Source: Deltaproteobacteria bacterium (lineage in GTDB: Bacteria > Myxococcota > B64-G9). Taken from it: DNA of 48,220 nt. The DNA is taken from positions 1 through 48,220 of the forward strand of contig JAFDKH010000011.1 in assembly GCA_019307065.1 (NCBI GenBank). Direction: 5' to 3'. Positions 17,870 to 25,402 of this stretch are shown piece after piece (within the stretch, counting starts at the first letter, position 1; each line of letters opens with the position of its first letter). The position numbers and the translations under genes are program-made. The notes below the pieces were generated by a model. It saw only the letters and a program-made list of their open reading frames with translations. It searched no databases and was not told the DNA's origin.

Positions 17870-20122
17870 CTACTTTTTGCCGCGCTTGACACGCCGGACA
17901 GCTTTTTTCTTCTTGGCCGGTTTTTTCTTGGCTACTTTTTTTTTCTTAGCCGGTTTTTTCTTGGCTACTTTTTTCTTCTTAGCCGGTTTTTTCTTGGCTA
18001 CTTTTTTTTTCTTAGCCGGTTTTTTCTTGGCTACTTTTTTCTTCTTAGCCGGTTTTTTCTTGGCTACTTTCTTCTTCTTAGCCGGTTTCTTCTTGACCGC
18101 TTTTTTCTTGACGGTCTTGACGGTCTTGACGGTTTTGACGGTCTTGTCCGTTATTCCGTGTTTTTTCAAAAGCTCAATCAAACCCGGCATCTTGTCGATG
18201 CCCAAACGGCGTACGGTCTCGAGGGTGGGAATTCCGTCTTTGGTCCAGCCGCGTCGCTTATAGACCGCATCTAACAGTTTTTCATAACGATCGAGTCGAT
18301 ATTTACGAACAGCGGCTATTTTGTCTTTCAGGCTCATGCCTTCAGGATCTAAGCCGATTTCTGCTTTGAGTTGCTTGTCGTAGCGTTCGGCTCGGGAGAG
18401 GTACTCGGCTTTTGTGACCGGGCCGGCCGAACGATAGGGGATCGCGTCATTTTTACGTGTTCCGAAACCCATGCGAAGATTGAATATTTTCTGAAAGTTG
18501 TATACGCGCTCGCTCATCAGGATTAGATCGTCGGGGGTAACTTCCCGCCCGGTCATGCCTGCAAAAAAGTCGCAATAGCCTTTGACGTGTTTAGGCACCT
18601 TCTGGGGTTCGTCGGTTTCGGCGTTGTCGGCCGGCTCGACGTCGTTCCAGGGAAGCTTGCACAAACCATTCAGGCCGAACCAGGTACGCCACATGGGAAA
18701 ATAGTGCAGAGCTTCGGCTTTGTCTTCAAATGTGGGTATCTGTTTGTTGACCATGTCCATGAAGATCAACCAGGCTTCGTCGTGTTGGGGGCCTTTCAAA
18801 GCGATGCCGAAGCCGCCCTGCTGAGCCAATGATTCCTTACAAACGTACTCAGAGTACTCCAGTCCTTTGACTTCCATGCCGATATCCTGCATGAAGGCCG
18901 GATCGGCATCGTATTTTTTGGCGAAGATTTGCTTCATCCGCCGAACACCCTGGCCGACAACCAGGCCAAAACCTTCCCCGCTGGCCATTTGATGCAAGAC
19001 TTGCATGGCGGCATCTTTGGCGCCGAAGTTGAGTTCCAGCCCTCCGGTGCGTTGGCGGTTGAGAATGCCGGCTTCGTAGCATTCCATTACGAAAGCCGTG
19101 GAGGTTGCAAAACTTATCGTATCGATTCCGTAACTATCGCAGTAATAGTTCATCTCGATGATCCACTCGGGGTCGAATATTCCCAGGTTGCTGCCGCAGC
19201 CGCCCAGGGTTTCATATTCGGGTCCGTCGACGCTTACCGCTTTTCCCTGGTCGGGTCCGGTCTTCAGTACAAATCCATCGGTGACCTTGGCGCAAGCCAT
19301 GTCGCAGCCCAAATAGCATCCGTCGAAAACTTTCTGGGTGAAATACTTATCCTTGAAATGATGCGAGGCTATCTTCTCGGCATCTGCATGCGAGCCATAC
19401 TGGTAATTGTTGACCGGCAGCAGATCGTAATCGTTCATGATCTCCACTAGGTGGCCGGTACCAGCTTCGCGCATGTGGGCTTGTTCGTGGTCGAGCAGGA
19501 TCATTTCTTCCGTGATCACCATGCCGGCCCGGCGAATACGCTCTGAATCGGCCGGGTTGTTGGGTTCATCGACCAGTTTAATTGCTCCGCTGGGGCAGAT
19601 TTCGGCGCAGGCTCCGCAACCCTCGCATTTTTCAGTTGGTTTGATGAAGACAACCCGGCGATCTTCGCCCTTACCTTCGAAATCAAGGATATTATGCCAG
19701 ACTCCATCACGACACATCCGTATGCAAAGACCGCACAGGATACAGGCATTATTGGCCAGGTTTTGCTTAGGATGTGCCTTAGGAGCGGGAACCGAGAATT
19801 GGCGAGCCAGGTTTCTCAATACTTTTACGTTAGGCCAGCGGGCTAGCAATTTTGAAATGGCTTGCCGGCGAGCGACCTGAGCGCGCGGGCTTTTTGTCTG
19901 GACGATAATCGGTTTTTCTATCCGGTGTTTGCAGGACGAGACGACACCCTGCCGGCCAGACTGATCGATTTCGACCACGCATACTCGACATACACCGTAA
20001 GGTTCGAGCATGTCTGAGTGGCACAAAGTAGGAATGGCAATGCCTAATTTTTTGGCAGCTTGGTAAATCGTGGTGCCGGTCTCGACCGCGACTTGTCGGC
20101 CATCTATGATTGCCTTGATCAT
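17870..20122 (-). CDS. fusion: NuoG-like Fe-S module + AOR middle/C-terminal domains + histone-H1-like Lys tail
   Basis: 750 residues in four parts. (1) A 2Fe-2S domain, residues 1-75, with Cys34, 45, 48 and 64. (2) A ferredoxin-like segment with two 4Fe-4S motifs: Cys127/130/133/137 and Cys166/169/172/176. (3) Residues ~240-650 are the catalytic middle and C-terminal domains of tungsten aldehyde:ferredoxin oxidoreductase: Cys269/273/277, then GPEYETLGGCGSNLGI, DTISFATSTAF and the fourth ligand in LNGLCKL (Cys488). The AOR cluster motif is CX3CX3C rather than the usual CX2CX3C. (4) Residues 660-750 are a Lys-rich tail with six exact 11-residue units. The AOR N-terminal domain is missing here and is encoded just upstream (20139-20912), so the enzyme is split. 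The Fe-S module probably wires electrons to NAD(H) partners or ferredoxin. Aldehyde/acid interconversion is inferred. Confidence 0.9.
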   Translation of the reverse strand: MIKAIIDGRQVAVETGTTIYQAAKKLGIAIPTLCHSDMLEPYGVCRVCVVEIDQSGRQGVVSSCKHRIEKPIIVQTKSPRAQVARRQAISKLLARWPNVKVLRNLARQFSVPAPKAHPKQNLANNACILCGLCIRMCRDGVWHNILDFEGKGEDRRVVFIKPTEKCEGCGACAEICPSGAIKLVDEPNNPADSERIRRAGMVITEEMILLDHEQAHMREAGTGHLVEIMNDYDLLPVNNYQYGSHADAEKIASHHFKDKYFTQKVFDGCYLGCDMACAKVTDGFVLKTGPDQGKAVSVDGPEYETLGGCGSNLGIFDPEWIIEMNYYCDSYGIDTISFATSTAFVMECYEAGILNRQRTGGLELNFGAKDAAMQVLHQMASGEGFGLVVGQGVRRMKQIFAKKYDADPAFMQDIGMEVKGLEYSEYVCKESLAQQGGFGIALKGPQHDEAWLIFMDMVNKQIPTFEDKAEALHYFPMWRTWFGLNGLCKLPWNDVEPADNAETDEPQKVPKHVKGYCDFFAGMTGREVTPDDLILMSERVYNFQKIFNLRMGFGTRKNDAIPYRSAGPVTKAEYLSRAERYDKQLKAEIGLDPEGMSLKDKIAAVRKYRLDRYEKLLDAVYKRRGWTKDGIPTLETVRRLGIDKMPGLIELLKKHGITDKTVKTVKTVKTVKKKAVKKKPAKKKKVAKKKPAKKKKVAKKKPAKKKKVAKKKPAKKKKVAKKKPAKKKKVAKKKPAKKKKAVRRVKRGKK
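17897..18094 (-). repeat. six tandem 33-bp coding repeats (KKKPAKKKKVA units)
   Basis: Six consecutive 33-bp units within the 3' end of the AOR fusion gene encode residues 677-742, differing by only a few third-position bases. The unit is histone-H1-like: Lys runs broken by Pro-Ala and Val-Ala. Immediately upstream in the gene, 18108-18147 holds shorter 9-bp repeats encoding VKT. The A-rich runs make the array prone to slippage, so copy number may vary between strains. Confidence 0.95.
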
Positions 20123-20138
20123 GGCGGCTCCTCGGTTT

Positions 20139-20912
20139 CTAAGGCGCCTGGACCGAAATGGTCCAGCGCGGCCGGTTGGATAACGACTTGGCTACCAGGG
20201 CTTTGAGTTTCTTGTTGCGAAAGACTGTCCCGAGTCCACCGCGGCCGGCTTGCTTGAGACGCGGGGTTTTGCGTTCCCAATCGTAGAACGAGAAGTTCAG
20301 GCAGCCAATTAAAGTATTTTCGGCTCCCTGACCGGCCGAAACAACCGAGACACTCTGCAATTCCTCTGTCGAGTCGGCGTACATATGGTGAAGCTGGTCA
20401 GCCAACTCGACACTATTGACGGCTTCGTGTGGAGCGGTCTCCAGGGTTATTCGGTTGAGCTTGCCGTCGACTATCAAGATGACATCCCGGGAGGCTTTCC
20501 CCTGTATTTTCAGAGCATCAAATCCGGCGAATTTCAGCAGCGGGCCGAAGTGACCACCCACATTGCAGTCCATCACCGAGCCGGTGGTCGGTGAGATCCC
20601 GGTCACCAGACTCTTACCGGCCCCTGAAAACGCCGCGGTACCGCACAAAGGGCCCGGTGAAATGCAGATGACGTTATCAGGATCGTCCCAGGCGATTGCA
20701 TCTTTGAAAGCATGCCACATCAAGTACAGGTCGAAACCCTTACCGCCGGTGAAGATATCTTTCATGTATTTAGTGACCGGATTGATTTCGATCCGATTTT
20801 CGGACAAGTTTACAGACAGCCAGCGGTTGGCATAGCCCTTGCTGAGTTTAGCCGACTGGTAATCCAAGGATGCCAGAACTTCATGGGCAGCTTTCATTTC
20901 TGCAAATTCCAT
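20139..20912 (-). CDS. AOR N-terminal domain protein (split aldehyde:ferredoxin oxidoreductase)
   Basis: 257-residue protein matching only domain 1 of tungsten AOR, the part that cradles the bis-pterin cofactor. It has VNLSENRIE, FTGGKGFDLYL, ISPGPLCGTAAFSGAGK, GGHFGPLLKFAGFDALKIQGKA and GRGGLGTVFRNKKLKAL, in the same order as in Pyrococcus AOR, then stops where the normal protein would continue into the cluster-binding domain. The start is ATG 20912 with GGGAGG 7 nt upstream; the longer open frame to 21479 lies inside the upstream gene and has no family similarity. The 16-bp gap to the fusion gene implies one transcript and one heteromeric enzyme. Confidence 0.9.
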   Translation of the reverse strand: MEFAEMKAAHEVLASLDYQSAKLSKGYANRWLSVNLSENRIEINPVTKYMKDIFTGGKGFDLYLMWHAFKDAIAWDDPDNVICISPGPLCGTAAFSGAGKSLVTGISPTTGSVMDCNVGGHFGPLLKFAGFDALKIQGKASRDVILIVDGKLNRITLETAPHEAVNSVELADQLHHMYADSTEELQSVSVVSAGQGAENTLIGCLNFSFYDWERKTPRLKQAGRGGLGTVFRNKKLKALVAKSLSNRPRWTISVQAP

Positions 20913-20955
20913 AAAAGAACCTCCCAAGATTGCAACAGATGATAAAATACTGGAT

Positions 20956-22980
20956 TCAGGATCCCCGCAAGTTGTCTTGCCAGGGTGACACGTAGTCTGG
21001 GCTTGTAAGCCAATAAAACATTGCTTGCATCTCGGCATACTGAGACTCGGCCATTTGAACCAGGGACGGGTGTAACTCGTCGATGTCGATAGCCTCCCAC
21101 TTGAATCCGGGGACCTCTTGATTCTTTGCGGCAAAGCCGCTTGTAATCCTGCGATCGCGGCAGCGCCAGAGACGGGAGGCTGCCATGCCGGCCGCCTTGT
21201 CGAATGTAACCGGCGGATTAACTTCGGTTGGCAGAGTAATGTGGTCATAGCCGGTTGCCCAGCACAGCCAGGTGACTGCATTCCAGTCATCACGGGCGGC
21301 CCGTAAAAGGGCAGGTAGTTCCCAATTCGCAACGTCGATGGTTTCATCGATGTCGATGATAAAGGGTTCGTCTGGATCGTCCGGGTCGGGAACCTCGATT
21401 TGCTTGCATTCCAGTTCTGCCAAGCCACCAGGCAGGACCGCCAGCATGTCAGGCAACAGCCAGTCCGGTCGGCCGACAACCAGTTTGAGCATTTGCTCTC
21501 GTATCAAATGCAGGCGAGTTGCATACTTCTGAATGACCAAATGGATTTCTCCAGCCGTTTTTACCGGAGCTTCGGGTAAGTCGTCGTAATGGGTTTCTGG
21601 ATTTTCATTGGCTGGCCAAAAATTGAAAACCGGGAAAAGAACCCGAACATAGGCTGATAAAAAAGCAGCATTGTCGGGTTGAATTGGCTCAAGATGTGTG
21701 GCGTCTTGGGCGGCGGCCATGTCATTACCCAAGCTCATGTTTATTAGCGACCGGGTGTAATAGAATTCAGTTCTTTCCGGGGCCAGGAGCAAGGCAGCAT
21801 TGACCAAATCCAGAGCTGCTCGGGAGTGGAATTTCTGGTCGAGTATAACGGCCATCCCTCGAAACAGGCTGGCTGCATCGGCGCCTCGAATGATAGCGTT
21901 GCCCAGGACCGCCAACGACCCGGCCTCTTGTTCGAGGACAGTTTCAGCAGCTTGCATGGCGGCCTGATCGGTCAGCTCAATAGTAATGCGTTCGAGCAGG
22001 GAATTGAGCGCTTCAGCCTTTTGCTCGCTGGCAGCTGCGCGGGCCAATGCGCAGATTGCATCAGATTTAAGATTGTCGCGCAACAACTTGCGGCTTGACT
22101 CAAACCAATCTTGGGCCGACTGTCGCTGATTGCTGAAAATGGGTGAATCGAGAATTTCTTCGTCAGGTGTGGTTTTGCCAAACTCGTGTTTTAATACTAG
22201 TTGTCCTTTACTGTCGTAGAACATCCAAGTACCAGCGGCAAAGTTGTTCTCGAACATGCCTTTTGCGATACGAATGCGTGTATCCGTGTGGTTTTTCTTC
22301 TCGACGATTTCCTGAAAAGCGCCGTTTTTTGCTCCATTTTGGAAAGTGATGACCTGAAAAATTTTTGCTTTCCGAAAATATTTGACCTGGCCGTGAAATT
22401 CTCCATTTTTATACTCGGTTTCCTCTTGTATCTCTCCCGTGACTGACCAGAAGCGCCACTTGCCGCTGCGTTCGTTGTTTTCGTCGAAAGAGCCCAGATA
22501 CCATTGAGCACTACTTTCGCTGAATTGAGCATCTTCGGGGACGTCCTTGGGTATTTCGGGAAAGGCCGAGCCGTCCTCCTTGATGCGCTGGCCGTCGCGA
22601 TCAAATAATTTACCGGCCACGACTGAATCCAGGTCGTATTCCATGACAGCTTTGAAAACTTTCTCGCTAAGACCGGCCGGCATGTTTTCCGTTGTTTCGG
22701 AATCTGAGGCGAAGAAGGTCCGTGTCCCATGCAGTTTGCCGTTTTCGAACTGGCCCTCTTGGGAGATATCGCCGTTTTCGTGAAAGCGTTTGAAGGGACC
22801 ATGCGGAGTGCCGTCGACATACTCACACTCATTACATAAAGTTCCATCGGCCCGCCAGTATTTGACGGTTCCCTGAAGTGCTCCCTGATCGTTCTTTTCG
22901 CCCTGGATCCACTCCTGATCATTCTCATCCCACCAGGCGTTTTCGGGTACCGATTCCGGGCGCTTTTGATCGGCTGACAT
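20956..22980 (-). CDS. MORN/YwqK-like repeat protein with TPR-like region
   Basis: 674-residue soluble protein. The N-terminal ~300 residues contain MORN-type units (GTVKYWRADGTL, GPFKRFHENGDI, GTRTFFASDS, GKWRFWSVTGEI, GQVKYFRKAK, GTWMFYDSKGQL), as in the YwqK/toR-like antitoxin group. Residues ~300-470 look like helical TPR-type hairpins, with ALDLVNAALLLAPERTEFYYTRSLINMSLG. The C-terminal ~200 residues are unassigned and include an acidic PDPDDPDEPFIIDID segment and many Trp. Start at ATG 22980 with GAGGAG just upstream; upstream in-frame codons lack a ribosome site. It is 43 bp upstream of the AOR N-domain gene and may be its operon partner, but function is unknown. Confidence 0.75.
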   Translation of the reverse strand: MSADQKRPESVPENAWWDENDQEWIQGEKNDQGALQGTVKYWRADGTLCNECEYVDGTPHGPFKRFHENGDISQEGQFENGKLHGTRTFFASDSETTENMPAGLSEKVFKAVMEYDLDSVVAGKLFDRDGQRIKEDGSAFPEIPKDVPEDAQFSESSAQWYLGSFDENNERSGKWRFWSVTGEIQEETEYKNGEFHGQVKYFRKAKIFQVITFQNGAKNGAFQEIVEKKNHTDTRIRIAKGMFENNFAAGTWMFYDSKGQLVLKHEFGKTTPDEEILDSPIFSNQRQSAQDWFESSRKLLRDNLKSDAICALARAAASEQKAEALNSLLERITIELTDQAAMQAAETVLEQEAGSLAVLGNAIIRGADAASLFRGMAVILDQKFHSRAALDLVNAALLLAPERTEFYYTRSLINMSLGNDMAAAQDATHLEPIQPDNAAFLSAYVRVLFPVFNFWPANENPETHYDDLPEAPVKTAGEIHLVIQKYATRLHLIREQMLKLVVGRPDWLLPDMLAVLPGGLAELECKQIEVPDPDDPDEPFIIDIDETIDVANWELPALLRAARDDWNAVTWLCWATGYDHITLPTEVNPPVTFDKAAGMAASRLWRCRDRRITSGFAAKNQEVPGFKWEAIDIDELHPSLVQMAESQYAEMQAMFYWLTSPDYVSPWQDNLRGS

Positions 22981-23180
22981 ATTTCTCCTCAGTGACCTTA
23001 AATACCGAAGTCGGGAGATTAACTCAACGAATAGCGCGAAGTTAGCCAGAGATGCCCAAACTGTCAAGGATCGCTTTTTGACCGGGTGCGAGGCGGCTGA
23101 TTGTTTTTTGCTATTTAGTGATGAATCTCCTAGTCTTGGCCGTCGTCAACAAATAAAATGAACGTCATGGGAGGTGGATC

Positions 23181-25085
23181 ATGCGGCAAGGTTACATATT
23201 TATTATCGTTTCCGTATTGGTTTTGGGTCTGTGTAGTTGTAGTTCCTCAAGTTCGAATGGCAACGATGGTGGCACGGGTGATGGCGACGGAGGTCAGATT
23301 GAGTTTGACACAATAACCATCAGTGGCCAGGTTTTCTTGCGATCATCCGGGGGTGGGGGAATCGACCAAGCCGATGGGGCGCAAATAAGTGCCAGCCTGG
23401 ATGTCAACTTGAACGGGGTCATCGATCAGGCTGAAAAAGTCAGTGTGCTAGCTGACAGCGAGGGTAGGTTTACGCTCGCGGCCCCGGCCGAAATTGGCCG
23501 GACCACCGTTGTGGCTTTCGAAGAAGAGGGCTACGCAAAAATCCTGAGAAGTGTTGCTGTAAAATCTCTTTCACCGGTCAGCCTGAATGGGATCCTGAAT
23601 GAAATGGCGACGCTGGTTTGTGAAGGCACAAGCTGTCGCGATGAGAGTGGATCGGTTTCAATCAGTGGAATCGAAATCGCCTCTGGTTATGCCAAGGTGT
23701 TTAATCCAGTCACTGACGCCGACCAGTTTCCAGGTGCTTTTGCCGACAGTGAAGGCAACCTGCTGGTGTCAGCAGTTTTTGGAGCTTTTGAACTGCGCGA
23801 CCATGACGACAATTTGATAAGCGATCTAGGGGCTGGTGAAACTGCGACGATTACAATGAAAGTCCCGCGGGACACCTGGCCGGTGATTATCGATATGGTT
23901 CCCGGCGACGATCGTGTCAGCGTGCCGATGTATTACTTCGACGAAACCACCGGAGAGTGGGTGGTCTCAGGCATGGGCTGGCTGCAAGATGGCAATCAGC
24001 AGCTGATTTCAGAAACTCAGCTTCTTGAAGTAAAAGATGGTTCTTTTTCGGGCAGCCTGATCGCGGTTGCCGAGGTGACTCATTTTTCATACTGGAACGT
24101 TGATTGGCCGGTCGAGGACAACGCTTGTATTGGCGGGCTTGTTGTCGATTCCAATTCCGACCCGGTCGTCGGGGCAACCGGTACGGTTAGGGGTATAAAT
24201 TTTACCGGCTCGTCTCCGCCTTTCAATACTGATGATCAAGGCAAATTCTGTCTGGACTTGATGCGTTCTGAGAATCCCGGTGAGGATCTGGATCAAAACG
24301 GTATCAGCGGTGAGACTCATACGGTTCTTACTACTTTTACTCATGACAACAAGATGTACCGTTTCGACGACATCGATATCACCACCGACTCGGCCTCGTG
24401 CCCGACCGGCTGCGCGCAGCTTGGCAATTTCGAACTGATTACCGCAAACGAAGTACAGCCGGAGATCTGTACGGTTTCGGGTACGGTCTATCGCGACGGG
24501 GCTCCGGTTCCAGACGTCATGGTTTGGACAGCCGACGAGATACTGGATTCTGAAATCAAGGACACAGTCTGTGCCGGGACTTGTGTGGAAATGGCCGCGA
24601 CCGATCAAAACGGCTACTATGAGGTTTCGACGGCTTATGCTTTTATGTTGGATGTCAACAGCTACCCGCAGGTTTCTGACGATACTGCAATAATAATATA
24701 CGAAGGTAGACGCAACTTCGTGACTTGCCCGACCGAGCCGGTCGACTTGAATCTCGAGGTTGATGCCTGCCTGGTGCACTTGCCTGTGATTGACTACCTA
24801 TCCGGGACAGGTCAGATTTCGTGGGACCCGCCGATAACAGCCGGAATGCTGACTGTGACCAGTCAAACTAGCGGTCCTCGCTGGGGCATTGCCTCAGAGA
24901 CCGGCTTCAGTTCGCCGGTTACTTATGCAACTGTCCCGGCCGGGGCGGTCCAGTCGATACCCTATGGAGGCGGGGCGCCAACCCCGATCGAAGTTGGTGA
25001 TATCATCATGTTAAGTTCGCTGAGTGGCTATATTGAGTATCAGGGGTTTCTGTGTACGTCTATGGCCCAATACGAAGTTGAGTAA
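23181..25085 (+). CDS. large secreted lipoprotein with carboxypeptidase-regulatory-like beta domains
   Basis: 634 residues. A lipoprotein signal ends LCSC with Cys20 as the likely lipidated residue, followed by a Ser/Gly/Asp-rich linker (20-45). The rest is beta-rich. Segments ISGQVFLRSSGGGG, NACIGGLVVDSNSDPVVGATGTVRG and CTVSGTVYRDGAPVPDVMVW read as three CarboxypepD_reg or carbohydrate-binding-like Ig folds. Paired Cys (for example VCEGTSC, CAGTC) suggest disulfides. GGAGGTGG precedes ATG 23181. It is transcribed alone and ends at a strong terminator. Probably a surface-exposed lipoprotein; ligand unknown. This type is common in myxobacterial genomes. Confidence 0.82.
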   Translation: MRQGYIFIIVSVLVLGLCSCSSSSSNGNDGGTGDGDGGQIEFDTITISGQVFLRSSGGGGIDQADGAQISASLDVNLNGVIDQAEKVSVLADSEGRFTLAAPAEIGRTTVVAFEEEGYAKILRSVAVKSLSPVSLNGILNEMATLVCEGTSCRDESGSVSISGIEIASGYAKVFNPVTDADQFPGAFADSEGNLLVSAVFGAFELRDHDDNLISDLGAGETATITMKVPRDTWPVIIDMVPGDDRVSVPMYYFDETTGEWVVSGMGWLQDGNQQLISETQLLEVKDGSFSGSLIAVAEVTHFSYWNVDWPVEDNACIGGLVVDSNSDPVVGATGTVRGINFTGSSPPFNTDDQGKFCLDLMRSENPGEDLDQNGISGETHTVLTTFTHDNKMYRFDDIDITTDSASCPTGCAQLGNFELITANEVQPEICTVSGTVYRDGAPVPDVMVWTADEILDSEIKDTVCAGTCVEMAATDQNGYYEVSTAYAFMLDVNSYPQVSDDTAIIIYEGRRNFVTCPTEPVDLNLEVDACLVHLPVIDYLSGTGQISWDPPITAGMLTVTSQTSGPRWGIASETGFSSPVTYATVPAGAVQSIPYGGGAPTPIEVGDIIMLSSLSGYIEYQGFLCTSMAQYEVE

Positions 25086-25115
25086 AATTCCACCAGCGCA
25101 CACTTCACCTCACAC

Positions 25116-25157
25116 AAGAAAGGCTGCCTGGATTGTGGGCAGCCTTTCTTTATTTTT
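25116..25157 (+). terminator. rho-independent terminator
   Basis: Perfect 13-bp stem AAGAAAGGCTGCC / GGCAGCCTTTCTT (25116-25128 and 25138-25150) with a 9-nt loop, followed by TATTTTT. It lies 30 bp after the lipoprotein stop. It could also end minus-strand transcripts from the small ORF at 25191-25244, although the U-tract is weaker in that direction. Confidence 0.9.
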
Positions 25158-25190
25158 GGTTTTCTGGCAGTTTTAAGTCGTACCCAGGAC

Positions 25191-25244
25191 TCAGGCACAA
25201 CCTTCAGAACAATGGACCACACGAGGAATCATGAACCTTTTCAT
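25191..25244 (-). CDS. candidate 17-residue small protein with strong ribosome site
   Basis: ATG at 25244 opens a 17-codon frame, MKRFMIPRVVHCSEGCA, ending at TGA 25191-25193. It sits 6-7 nt after a near-perfect AAAGGAGG (revcomp of 25251-25258), the strongest type of ribosome site in the window. A promoter-like TTGACT-16-TACATT lies upstream on the same strand, and the shared terminator lies downstream. This fills an otherwise gene-free 317-bp gap between the lipoprotein and leuS. Two Cys (CSEGC) could bind a metal, form a disulfide or be modified. No family is recognised, and it may be a leader peptide or a chance reading frame. Confidence 0.4.
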   Translation of the reverse strand: MKRFMIPRVVHCSEGCA

Positions 25245-25286
25245 GATTTGTCCTCCTTTCTAATGAACCTAGTCTATCACATTTGT

Positions 25287-25314
25287 AATGTAATTAGGAA
25301 ATCCAAATAGTCAA
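25287..25314 (-). promoter_or_regulatory. sigma-70-like promoter for the small ORF
   Basis: On the minus strand TTGACT (25309-25314, 5/6 to consensus), a 16-bp spacer and TACATT (25287-25292, 4/6). It would start transcription around 25280, about 35 nt before the small ORF. Prediction from sequence only. Confidence 0.35.
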
Positions 25315-25402
25315 CGCTATAGCCCTGATATTAGCCAATTAGGTTGCTTGCTTTAGGGTTGCCCATTGTCTTAGTATCAGCCCGGTAAGGAGGTCAGTAA
25401 CT

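Noticed and set aside
17897..18094. 33-bp regularly spaced repeats resembling a CRISPR array
   Set aside because: The units are directly contiguous with no spacers and are in frame, encoding a lysine-rich protein tail.
25176..25193. Selenocysteine read-through of the TGA ending the 17-codon gene (six further codons to TAA)
   Set aside because: No SECIS-like hairpin is evident right after the TGA, and normal termination is simpler.
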